From Myxococcales bacterium (GTDB taxonomy: Bacteria > Myxococcota_A > Bradymonadia > UBA7976 > UBA1532), in the NCBI GenBank assembly GCA_020633555.1, contig JACKDL010000056.1:1-19702 (forward strand): a stretch of DNA of 19,702 bases, given 5' to 3'. The notes under the pieces are model-generated. The model had not been told where the DNA came from. It worked only from the letters and a program-made list of their open reading frames with translations, and ran no database searches. The stretch's first letter is position 1. Every line of letters begins with the position of its first letter. Shown here piece after piece: positions 7,783-14,340 of the stretch. The translations under genes were made by a program, and so were the position numbers.

Positions 7783-8643
7783 ATGCCTGAGAACGCCCCC
7801 GAGCAGAGCGCCGCCCCCGAGACTTCGCCGCGCCCCGAGGCCCGCCCGCAGCGGGCGCCCCAGGGTCAGCAGGGCGGCGGCGCCACCCCCGACGTCAAGC
7901 CCTTCACCGCGGCCGACGCGGCGGATCCGGCGGCCCTGGCCCAGGCCCTGGACGTCATCCGCGCGCAGCACGAGGACGACCCCTACTTCAAGAACGACCG
8001 GCAGGCCTTCGAGCGCATCGAGAAGAGCCAGAAGACCCAGCAGGCCCTGGCCGGCGCCAGCGAGCAGACCGGCGTGGCCGAGCGCGATCTGTGGGTGATG
8101 GCCGCCCTGGAGTCGGCGGGCAAACCCGACGCCCGCAACGGCTCGTACCGGGGCCTGATGCAGATGGGGCAGTCGGCGGCCGAAGAGGTGGACATGCCCT
8201 GGAAGGACGTGGCCACCGACGTGAACGCCAACGCGCTGGCCGGGGCGAAGTACTGGCAGCACCACGAGGGCCGGATGGAGGACGCGGGCATCGAGTCCAA
8301 CGTGCTCAACCAGTACCTGGCCCACCAGCAGGGCTTCGGGGGCATGCGCAAGCTGCTGCGCACCGTGGCCACCGATCCCGACAAGCGGGCCACGCGCGCC
8401 CAGCTCGCCAACCTGCCGCCCGAGTTCATCCAGAGCCTGGGCAAGAGCCGCAGCCAGGTCACCCAGCAGGACTTCCTGAAGTTCTGGGAGGACCGCGTGA
8501 AGTCGGCCGAGGCGGCCTTCGACATGCACCAGGGGCAGCAGACCCTGCAGGATGACCTGATGGCCATCGGCGGGGCGGGCGCCCACCAGGCGCCCATCAA
8601 GGCGGGCGGCCGCCCCGGCGTCGAGGACGACGAGACCGTCTGA
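7783..8643 (+). CDS. lytic-transglycosylase/lysozyme-like protein lacking a signal peptide
   Basis: This 286-residue protein has a disordered N-terminus of ~45 residues rich in Pro, Glu and Gln. A lysozyme-like domain follows at ~85-200. WVMAALESAG places the proposed catalytic Glu110 in the ES motif of SLT-type transglycosylases, and YRGLMQMG at 122-129 matches the second family motif (GLMQ). NQYLAHQQGFGG at 176-187 resembles a segment seen in phage-tail and secreted peptidoglycan hydrolases. The C-terminal part (200-286) is hydrophilic and helical. There is no Sec signal, lipobox or membrane helix, so export would need another route. ATG 7783 has no clear Shine-Dalgarno site, only a weak G-rich stretch too far upstream; no better start is visible in frame. 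It follows the sulfatase-like gene by 44 bases and may be read through from it. Confidence 0.65.
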   Translation: MPENAPEQSAAPETSPRPEARPQRAPQGQQGGGATPDVKPFTAADAADPAALAQALDVIRAQHEDDPYFKNDRQAFERIEKSQKTQQALAGASEQTGVAERDLWVMAALESAGKPDARNGSYRGLMQMGQSAAEEVDMPWKDVATDVNANALAGAKYWQHHEGRMEDAGIESNVLNQYLAHQQGFGGMRKLLRTVATDPDKRATRAQLANLPPEFIQSLGKSRSQVTQQDFLKFWEDRVKSAEAAFDMHQGQQTLQDDLMAIGGAGAHQAPIKAGGRPGVEDDETV

Positions 8644-8715
8644 TGCATCCCGCGGGGGAAGGGAACAAATCCCGGCGCGCCCCGGTTCGTGGGGCGGACC
8701 TGTGGAGTGCCCCTG

Positions 8716-10116
8716 ATGCCTGAGCCCGAGCCGCCCACCCCGCCCACGCCACCCGAAGCGCGGCCGGTCGAGCCCACCCCGCCCAAGGGGAAGCCGGCCC
8801 GAGCCCAGCGCGGCAAGGCGAAGCCGCCCAAGCCCTCGCCGGCCGATCGCGCCGTGGAGCGCCGGGATCGCAGCGCCTTCTTCCTGGGCTTCGCCATCGC
8901 GCTGCTGGTGGCGGTGCCCGTGTCGTTGCTGGGCATGCGCACGTTGGCCGACAACGTCACGGGCCTGCTCATGGCGGCCGTGGGGGCGCTGCTGGGGGTG
9001 GGGCTGCTGGGCACTCTGCTGTTCCTGTTCCGGCGCCAGCTCTTCCGCGGCACCCTGGGCAGCCTGCCCGCCGTGTACGCGCCCATCCCCGAGCTGGTGG
9101 CCCACCTGAAGGCGGGGGACCAGGCCGCGGCCGCCGAGGCGGCCACCCTGGTGGGGCAGCGCTTCGTGGCCTGGTGGGGGTGGATCAGCCTCCGCAACTG
9201 GATCATCCGAGCCCTGATCGGGGTGGTGGCCGGCTTCGCGGCCTTGCTGGGCTCGGTGCTGCTCTGGGAGCAGAACCAGCTCGTGGCCCGGCAGAACGCG
9301 CTCATCGAGGCCCAGAACGCGTACTTCCAGCGGCAGGTGGGCCAGGACAGCGACCAGTGGTCGGAGCTGCGGCTGAGCCAACTGCGCACCACGCTGGTGG
9401 AGGTGGACTGCCGCGAGGGCGGCCGCTGCAAGCCCGTGGCGGGGCCCGTGGCGCGGGGGCAGGCGCTGGCGGCGCTGGCCACCCTGGAGCGGCAGGCCGG
9501 GCGGCTGCCCCTGGAGCTGCACGGCCTTGACCTGAAGCGGGTGGACCTGCGCGGCGCCGATCTGTCGGGCGTGCGCCTGGTGGACAGCGACCTGCGCGGC
9601 GCGCTGCTCGACGGCGCCCGGCTGGTGGACGCCCGGTTCACCGGGAGCGATCTGACCGGTGTGTCGCTGCGGGGCGCATGGGTGGACGGGCCCGACTGGC
9701 TGAGCAGCGTGGCGGAGGGCCGCAGCGCGGTGGCCGAGCTGTCGCAATCGGAGTGGACCGTGTGCCGCAGCCCGTCGGGCTGGCGGGTGCAGGCGGCGTT
9801 CCCGGGCTGCGAGGGCAAGCTGGTGACCGCCCGGCCCACCGCTGCGGTGCGCGAAGGCAAGGTGAAGCTGGGCCCCGCGGCCAGCGACGTGGCCCGGGTG
9901 CCGCTGGACGGGCCCCCGAGCCGCCTGGACTGCAGCACCCTGGGCGAGGCGCTCACCTGCGAGCTCATCCACGACGGCGTGGAGTACGCCACGCGGCTGC
10001 ACTGGGGCCGCGAGCGCCTGGTGCTGGAGCCCGTGGGGGACCGCTGGGCGGCGGTGGGCATCGAGGTGCCCGCCGCCATGTACACCAAGCTGCGGCTGGA
10101 CCGGTTCAACCGCTGA
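8716..10116 (+). CDS. membrane-anchored pentapeptide-repeat protein
   Basis: This 466-residue protein starts with ~50 residues of Pro/Lys-rich cytoplasmic sequence. Two transmembrane helices follow (54-74 and 81-106), then a ~55-residue loop and a third helix (166-184). A hydrophilic Gln/Asn-rich helical stretch (185-205, EQNQLVARQNALIEAQN) comes next, as often found between membrane helices and pentapeptide repeats. Residues ~266-322 form pentapeptide repeats of the A(D/N)LxG type (VDLRGADLSGVRL and onward), too few for a long stand-alone beta-helix. The C-terminal 140 residues are beta-rich with four cysteines (350, 365, 406, 415) and unrecognised. ATG 8716 is preferred over in-frame GTG 8689 because TGGAG lies eight bases upstream. 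Function is unknown; three helices place repeats and tail on the opposite side of the membrane from the N-terminus. Confidence 0.8.
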   Translation: MPEPEPPTPPTPPEARPVEPTPPKGKPARAQRGKAKPPKPSPADRAVERRDRSAFFLGFAIALLVAVPVSLLGMRTLADNVTGLLMAAVGALLGVGLLGTLLFLFRRQLFRGTLGSLPAVYAPIPELVAHLKAGDQAAAAEAATLVGQRFVAWWGWISLRNWIIRALIGVVAGFAALLGSVLLWEQNQLVARQNALIEAQNAYFQRQVGQDSDQWSELRLSQLRTTLVEVDCREGGRCKPVAGPVARGQALAALATLERQAGRLPLELHGLDLKRVDLRGADLSGVRLVDSDLRGALLDGARLVDARFTGSDLTGVSLRGAWVDGPDWLSSVAEGRSAVAELSQSEWTVCRSPSGWRVQAAFPGCEGKLVTARPTAAVREGKVKLGPAASDVARVPLDGPPSRLDCSTLGEALTCELIHDGVEYATRLHWGRERLVLEPVGDRWAAVGIEVPAAMYTKLRLDRFNR

Positions 10117-10128
10117 GCGCGGGCGCCG

Positions 10129-11133
10129 TCAGGGGGCGTCCACGGGGGTCAGCGTGGCGTCCACCCGGGTCACGAAGAGCCGCAGATCGCCCGCCACCAT
10201 CGACTCGACGCCCACCGTCAGCCACAGCGCCTCCGCGTTCACGTCGCCCACCGGCCGCACGGCCGTGGGGTGGGCGTGGCGGATGGTCTTGTACCGCCAG
10301 TCGGGGTTCGCGCAGTCCTCGTTGCCGTTCTGCAGATCGCCCGCCAGGCTCAGATCGGCGCCGCCCTGTGGGCCTTCGCCCTTGTCCAGGTTCAGCCGCA
10401 CCAGGCCCGCGTCGTCGGCCACGGCGGTGGGCTCGGCGCCGCTGGCGCCCAGCTTCACCAGGTTGAAGCGGCCCTCGTCGCAGCCCGTGCCCCCCTGGGT
10501 CAGCAGGGTGACCTCGTAGGTGACCCGGTAGTCCACGTCGGGCTGCAGCCCGGCCTCGCGGGTGACCACGTGGGTGACGTAAGCGAACAGGTCCTCGTTG
10601 CGGTTGCGGGCGCTGAGCTCGTAGCCCGTCTCGCGGGCCATCTGCACGGCGTCGGGCAGGTTGGCCATACCGGCCTCGAAGAAGAAGCGATCCTCGTCGG
10701 CGGCGGGGTAGTCGGCAAAGCCGTGGGTCCAGAACAGGTGCATGCGCTGGGTGAGGTCCCAGGAGAGCTCGACGGGGGCTGGGGGCGGGGCGCCGCCAAA
10801 GCCACCTTCACCGCCGAAGCCGCCCTCACCGCCGGCGCCGCCTTCACCCCCGGCGCCGCCCATCCCACCCACACCGCCCATGCCGCCCGCGCCGCCGACA
10901 CCTCCAGCGCCGCCCATGCCGCCGGCGCCGCCCATGCCGCCGGCGCCGCCCATGCCGCCGACGCCGCCCATGCCGCCAGCGCCGCCCATGCCGCCAGCGC
11001 CGCCGGCGCCGCTGTCGACGATCAGGCCGCCGTCGACGGCCTGATCGGGCTCACCCCCGGTCTCGCCACCGTCGTCACAGGCCGCCAGCACCAGGCTAGT
11101 GAGCGCAAGAAACCACCACCGCGAGCCGCGCAT
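10129..11133 (-). CDS. Gly-rich-linker lipoprotein with uncharacterised beta-rich domain
   Basis: This 334-residue predicted lipoprotein has a signal peptide ending in LAAC (Cys19), then DDGG, then a Gly-Gly-X linker at ~42-114, and a folded domain at ~120-334. That domain contains GFADYP, DLFAYVTHVV, FNLVKLGASG, LNLDKGEGPQGG and ALWLTVGVES in order. From memory this order resembles an unnamed family of secreted bacterial proteins (FADYP ... LP ... DLF ... GL.P ... K.GA ... N.DKG ... GG ... W..vG); I cannot verify it and know no function. Cys218 and Cys274 could pair. ATG 11133 follows GGGGGAGAG by a few bases. It converges on the pentapeptide-repeat gene with 12 bases between stops. Confidence 0.75.
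   Translation of the reverse strand: MRGSRWWFLALTSLVLAACDDGGETGGEPDQAVDGGLIVDSGAGGAGGMGGAGGMGGVGGMGGAGGMGGAGGMGGAGGVGGAGGMGGVGGMGGAGGEGGAGGEGGFGGEGGFGGAPPPAPVELSWDLTQRMHLFWTHGFADYPAADEDRFFFEAGMANLPDAVQMARETGYELSARNRNEDLFAYVTHVVTREAGLQPDVDYRVTYEVTLLTQGGTGCDEGRFNLVKLGASGAEPTAVADDAGLVRLNLDKGEGPQGGADLSLAGDLQNGNEDCANPDWRYKTIRHAHPTAVRPVGDVNAEALWLTVGVESMVAGDLRLFVTRVDATLTPVDAP
10800..11013 (-). repeat. Gly-Gly-X linker minisatellite (mainly 18-bp units)
   Basis: The plus strand shows tandem near-identical 18-base units (for example atgccgccggcgccgccc, with single-base variants such as gccgacgcc) from about 10858 to 11010, and looser 9-base units on the left. The minus strand encodes GGMGGA-type repeats in the lipoprotein at 10129-11133. 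Units nearest the lipobox are the most homogeneous; those nearest the folded domain have Glu and Phe as X. Confidence 0.8.
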
Positions 11134-11160
11134 GTTCTCTCCCCCGGGAATGCGTGTGCG

Positions 11161-11197
11161 ATCGGGCGTTCTTACTCAGAAGGGCCAGGCGACACAA
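11161..11197 (-). promoter_or_regulatory. possible promoter for the 10129-11133 lipoprotein gene
   Basis: Reading the minus strand, TTGTGT and TAAGAA are separated by 17 bases in one of the few AT-richer stretches of the 146-bp divergent gap, about 30-60 bases upstream of the ATG at 11133. Each hexamer matches the sigma-70 consensus at only three of six positions, so this is a weak candidate. Confidence 0.2.
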
Positions 11198-11279
11198 GCG
11201 GGCGCACCAAATGCCGCGGGGGCAGATCCAAACCGGGGCCGGCCCGTTTCCCTCCCACCCGTCCCCCCTTGGAGGCCCC

Positions 11280-11537
11280 ATGTTCCGCCTGATCCCCGCG
11301 CTGGCCCTGTGCCTCGCCGCCCCCGCCGCCGTCGCCCAACAGGATCCCCCCGCTGGCGAGGCCGTGCGGGTGCAGTTCTACGAGATCCCCGAGGCGGTCA
11401 TCGAAGGCCGTACGACCAGGCCCAGCGGGCAGCTTCACCTGGCCGACGTGCGCCCCAAGCACGCCCGGCTGGTGCGCTTGAAGCACGCGGTGCTGCCGAA
11501 GCTGCAGGCCACCCGCCACGACGGCGCCTTGCGCTGA
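11280..11537 (+). CDS. small secreted protein of unknown function
   Basis: This 85-residue protein begins with a Sec signal peptide (MFRLIPALALCLAAPAAVA, probable cleavage before Gln20), leaving a 66-residue mature chain. A hydrophilic EIPEAVIEGRTTRPSG segment is followed by a basic region (KHARLVRLKHAVLPKLQ). It loosely recalls short exported proteins with an I-E-G-x-x-x-x-P motif that I associate with Myxococcota, but I cannot assign a family. ATG 11280 is preferred to in-frame upstream starts because TTGGAGG precedes it at good spacing and it gives an intact signal peptide. The PAP2 gene starts 13 bases after its stop, so the two are probably co-transcribed. Confidence 0.65.
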   Translation: MFRLIPALALCLAAPAAVAQQDPPAGEAVRVQFYEIPEAVIEGRTTRPSGQLHLADVRPKHARLVRLKHAVLPKLQATRHDGALR

Positions 11538-11550
11538 TACCCTGGGGCGG

Positions 11551-12144
11551 ATGTCCGCCCAGACCGAGCGCCTGCTGTGGCTGCTGGCCACCGTCGCCTT
11601 CCTCATGGGCGGCTACTTCGTGGTGATGCAGCTCAACGCCCACCGCCCGCCGGCCTTCGATCCGGCGCTGCCGCTGGATCACGCCCTGCCCTTCGTGCCG
11701 GCGGCGGTGGTGCCCTATGCGCTGGTGTATCCGCTGCTGGTGACCGGCGCGCTCCTGGTGCCTCTGGAAGACCGAGAGGCCATGCGCCGGACGGTGCGCT
11801 GGATCCTCGCCAACGGGGCGCTGGCCTTCGCGGTGTACCTGGCCTGGCCCGTGACGGCGGCGCATCGGCCGGAACCCCCCACCGGCGGCACCCTGGCCGA
11901 GCAGCTCTGCGCCTTCTACTTCTGGCTCGATCGGCCCACCAACCTGCTGCCCAGCCTGCACGTGCAGATGGCGCTGCTGGGCGGGCTGCTGTGCTTGCGG
12001 TGGCAGCGCTGGGCGGGGGTGGTGGGCCTGGGTCTGGCGGCGGTGATCGCGGCCAGCGTGGTGCTGGTGAAGCAACACTACCTGGCGGACATCGCGGCGG
12101 CGGTGGCGGTGGTGTGGGTCACGCGGCGCCTGGGGCCGCGCTGA
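11551..12144 (+). CDS. PAP2-superfamily membrane phosphatase
   Basis: This 197-residue integral membrane protein has about five to six hydrophobic helices. The PAP2 catalytic signature is present in order: HRP near 105-107, PSLH at 134-137 (in NLLPSLHVQM), and KQHYLAD at 174-180, with His176 and Asp180 in the HxxxD spacing. PSLH instead of PSGH places it nearer the inositolphosphotransferase-like (PAP2_3/AUR1) branch than lipid-A phosphatases. The likely role is hydrolysis or transfer of a phosphate head group from a lipid substrate on the outer face of the inner membrane; the actual lipid is unknown. The ribosome-binding site is weak (GGGGCGG), consistent with coupling to the small secreted protein 13 bases upstream. 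It converges on the methyltransferase gene. Confidence 0.82.
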   Translation: MSAQTERLLWLLATVAFLMGGYFVVMQLNAHRPPAFDPALPLDHALPFVPAAVVPYALVYPLLVTGALLVPLEDREAMRRTVRWILANGALAFAVYLAWPVTAAHRPEPPTGGTLAEQLCAFYFWLDRPTNLLPSLHVQMALLGGLLCLRWQRWAGVVGLGLAAVIAASVVLVKQHYLADIAAAVAVVWVTRRLGPR

Positions 12145-12163
12145 CCGACGGGTCGCAGGCGGG

Positions 12164-12187
12164 CGCCGGGCCTCAGCGCACCCGGCG
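12164..12187. terminator. weak hairpin between convergent genes
   Basis: CGCCGGG (12164-12170) and CCCGGCG (12181-12187) can form a seven-base-pair stem around a 10-base loop. It lies at the junction of the convergent PAP2 and methyltransferase genes and covers the latter's stop codon. There is no U-tract on either side, so terminator function is only suggested by position. Confidence 0.25.
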
Positions 12188-12907
12188 GCAGACCAGCGCC
12201 TGCAGGAACACCCGGCCCCGGCCCGTGCGGCGGAACCAGCGGCTCTCGTTGAGCACGTCGCGCACGGCGGGATCGTCCTCGGTGACCTCGCCCGAGGCCA
12301 GCAGGGCCCAGGCGTGGCGCACGTTCTCGCTGTGGAACTTCTCCCACAGATCGGCGTGCAGGGGCACCTGGTGGGTCAGTTCGAAGCCCGAGGCGTTGAT
12401 GGTCTCGATGTACTCGGGCAGCGTGCCCAGCGGCTCGATCATCCGCGCCTCGAGGGGCGCGCGCACCTCAGCCGGTGCCTTCTTGTTCACCACGCCGGGG
12501 TAGGTCAGACAGATGAAGCCCTGGGGCGGCACCAGGTGACGCCAGAGCGCCAGGGCGTTCTTGAGGCCCATGCGCATGGCGGCGCCCTCGGCCAGCACCA
12601 CCTGGAAGCTGTGCTCCACGAAGGGCAGCTTGTCGTAGCGGGCGCACAGGGGCACCACAAGGTGGCCAGCGCCGCCCTCGCGGGCCATGCGGCGGGCGAA
12701 GGGCAGGTAGCGGGGATCGCGATCCACCGCCACCACCTTGCACCCGCGGCTGCGGGCCACCCACGTCGCGCGTGCGCCGTTGCCGGCGCCCAGATCCAAC
12801 ACCCGCTCGTCGGCCTTGATGGGCACCTTGGTCAGGTAGGCCGACGTGAACGTGGCGTCGCCCGGCTCGTTGCGCGGCAGCTTGACGAAGAACTCGAAGC
12901 GGTCCAC
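12173..12907 (-). CDS. class I SAM-dependent methyltransferase
   Basis: This 244-residue cytosolic protein has a Rossmann-fold methyltransferase core. Motif I is VLDLGAGNG at 36-44 (SAM binding), the acidic end of strand beta2 is VVAVDRD at 58-64, and an EGAAMRMG region then LVPPQGFICLTYPG follow in the usual positions of motifs II-III. The C-terminal part (roughly 165-244) contains YIETINASGFEL and a helical cap likely to set substrate choice. The GTG start at 12907 is supported by GGGAGGA eight bases upstream; the frame is open further upstream but that stretch lacks a site and overlaps the gap after citrate synthase. Substrate is unknown: small molecule, lipid or quinone precursors are all possible. 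It lies 116 bases downstream of citrate synthase on the same strand, separated by a hairpin, so co-transcription is uncertain. Confidence 0.78.
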   Translation of the reverse strand: MDRFEFFVKLPRNEPGDATFTSAYLTKVPIKADERVLDLGAGNGARATWVARSRGCKVVAVDRDPRYLPFARRMAREGGAGHLVVPLCARYDKLPFVEHSFQVVLAEGAAMRMGLKNALALWRHLVPPQGFICLTYPGVVNKKAPAEVRAPLEARMIEPLGTLPEYIETINASGFELTHQVPLHADLWEKFHSENVRHAWALLASGEVTEDDPAVRDVLNESRWFRRTGRGRVFLQALVCRRVR

Positions 12908-12993
12908 AGGCGGCGTCCTCCCGGCGTCGGTTCTACCCCAGGTCGGGTCGGGCGGGCCAGAACGCGATAAGGGCGGTGGGCAGAGGGGTGGGG

Positions 12994-13016
12994 GCGCGGC
13001 CCGCGCGGGGCCGCGC
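12994..13016 (-). terminator. GC-rich hairpin after citrate synthase
   Basis: A perfect eight-base stem (GCGCGGCC at 12994-13001, GGCCGCGC at 13009-13016) with a seven-base loop begins seven bases beyond the citrate synthase stop codon. Position and stability suit a transcription terminator or attenuator before the methyltransferase gene. It lacks a U-tract, common in very GC-rich genomes, so termination is not proven. Confidence 0.4.
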
Positions 13017-13023
13017 GGGGGCC

Positions 13024-14157
13024 TCAGCGGTCGCTCATGGGGATGTACTTGGCGTCGGTCTCGCCCACGTACATCTGGGTGGGGCGATAGATGCGGTTGT
13101 CGCTGAGCTGCTCCAGCCAGTGGGCGGCCCAACCCGACACGCGCGCCACCCCGAAGATGGGGGTGTAGAGGTCGGTCTCGATGCCCATCTTCTGGTAGAC
13201 GAGGCCGCTGTAGAAGTCGACGTTGGGGTAGATGCCCCGGCTGCCGACCCGGGGCTCGGCCTCGGTCTCGAGCTTGTGGGCGATGTCGTACAGCGGGGTC
13301 GAGCCCTGCTGCGCGAACAGGTCCGCCGCCAGCCCCTGCAGGATGGTGGCGCGGGGATCCTTCACCTTGTAGACGCGGTGACCCAGGCCCATGATCTTGC
13401 GCTTGTTGGCCAGGGCGTCATCCAGCCAGCCCTCGACGGCCTCGACGCCCGGGATCTCGGCCAGCATCTCGAGCACGCGCTCGTTGGCGCCGCCGTGCAG
13501 CGGGCCCGAGAGCGAGCCCACCGCCGCCGACATGGTGGCGTAGGGGTTCGCCAGGGTGGCGCCCACCACGCGGCCGGTGAAGGTGCTGGCGTTGAAGCCG
13601 TGCTCGGCGTGCAGGATCAGGCAGACGTCCATGAGCCGCGCGACCTGGTCGTTGGGGACCTCGCCGGTGGTCATGTAGATGAAGTTGGCCGCGTGCCCGA
13701 GGCTGTTGTCGGGCTGCACGGGCGCCAGGCCCTTGCGCAGGCGGTCGAAGGTGCCGGTGATCGAGGGGATCACCGCGATCAGCTTCTTGGCCGCCGCCAC
13801 GTTGCGGGCCGCGTCGGTGACGTCCATGTGATCGTCGACGCCGCCCATGGCGGCCACGGCGGTCTGCAGGGCCACCATGGGGTGCGTGGTCTTCGGCAGG
13901 GCCTTGAGCACGGCCAGGATGGCCGGATCCAGGGCGCGCTCGGCCTTCAGGTCCGCCTCGAAGCCCGCGAGTTCGTCCGCGTTCGGGAGCTTGCCGAAGA
14001 GGAGCAGGAAGGACACCTCCTCGAAGGTGCTGTGCTCGGAGAGGTCCTCGATGCGGATCCCCCGGTAGCGCAGGATGCCCTGCTTGCCGTCGATGAAACC
14101 GATGGCCGACTTGGCAGCAACCACACCGGCCAGGCCGGGCACGAACTCAGCACTCAT
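13024..14157 (-). CDS. gltA: citrate synthase
   Basis: This 377-residue enzyme condenses acetyl-CoA with oxaloacetate to citrate, the entry step of the TCA cycle. The catalytic triad is visible: His221 in GPLHGGAN, His260 in GLGHRVYK and Asp314 in NVDFYSG. The oxaloacetate-binding HAEHGFNAST segment is at 183-192 and VKDPRA at 265-270. The N-terminal YRGIRIEDLSEHSTFEEV fits the shorter ~370-380-residue citrate synthases rather than the ~430-residue NADH-regulated E. coli type. ATG 14157 follows AAGGAG by nine bases and gives the usual family start; an in-frame upstream extension to 14226 is not needed. 2-Methylcitrate synthase is a possible alternative activity, but no propionate-pathway genes are adjacent. 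Confidence 0.93.
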   Translation of the reverse strand: MSAEFVPGLAGVVAAKSAIGFIDGKQGILRYRGIRIEDLSEHSTFEEVSFLLLFGKLPNADELAGFEADLKAERALDPAILAVLKALPKTTHPMVALQTAVAAMGGVDDHMDVTDAARNVAAAKKLIAVIPSITGTFDRLRKGLAPVQPDNSLGHAANFIYMTTGEVPNDQVARLMDVCLILHAEHGFNASTFTGRVVGATLANPYATMSAAVGSLSGPLHGGANERVLEMLAEIPGVEAVEGWLDDALANKRKIMGLGHRVYKVKDPRATILQGLAADLFAQQGSTPLYDIAHKLETEAEPRVGSRGIYPNVDFYSGLVYQKMGIETDLYTPIFGVARVSGWAAHWLEQLSDNRIYRPTQMYVGETDAKYIPMSDR

Positions 14158-14330
14158 GGGGCTTTGCTCCTTCCTGTTCTCGAACGCAGCGACACGCCAC
14201 TGGCGGATCGCACAGGGCGCAGGCAACGGGTTATCGGAACGACCCCATGCGCACCTTGAAGGTGGGTCGGGGTGGACGGCTGCTTTTAGCAGATTCCCCC
14301 GGGGCCGTCACGGGCAGCCGACGCGGCGCG
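14158..14330 (-). promoter_or_regulatory. intergenic region upstream of citrate synthase
   Basis: This 173-base gap follows the last gene of the right-hand operon and precedes citrate synthase on the same strand, so it probably carries the citrate synthase promoter. The AAGGAG site is at its right-reading end. A short hairpin (CTGCT/AGCAG around 14280-14292) with an unusually AT-rich loop is the only other structure seen. CGATAA near 14230 is a possible -10 but lacks a good -35 at standard spacing. Confidence 0.3.
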
Positions 14331-14340
14331 TCAACGGCCC
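14302..14340 (-). terminator. nested hairpin at the end of the amidohydrolase operon
   Basis: GGGCCGT (14302-14308) pairs with ACGGCCC (14334-14340), and inside it GACGC (14320-14324) pairs with GCGTC (14328-14332). The structure overlaps the stop codon of the degenerate amidohydrolase gene, as expected for an end-of-operon element upstream of citrate synthase. No U-tract follows. Confidence 0.3.

Noticed and set aside
7669..10002. 777-codon minus-strand open frame
   Set aside because: It is antisense to the transglycosylase-like and pentapeptide-repeat genes, with no recognisable domain and His/Gln/Arg-rich composition.
10858..11010. CRISPR or non-coding satellite
   Set aside because: Units of 9 or 18 bases, always in frame in a lipoprotein gene, with no unique spacers.
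10742..11044. Plus-strand Pro-rich frame
   Set aside because: Same artefact: antisense of the Gly linker in the 10129-11133 lipoprotein.
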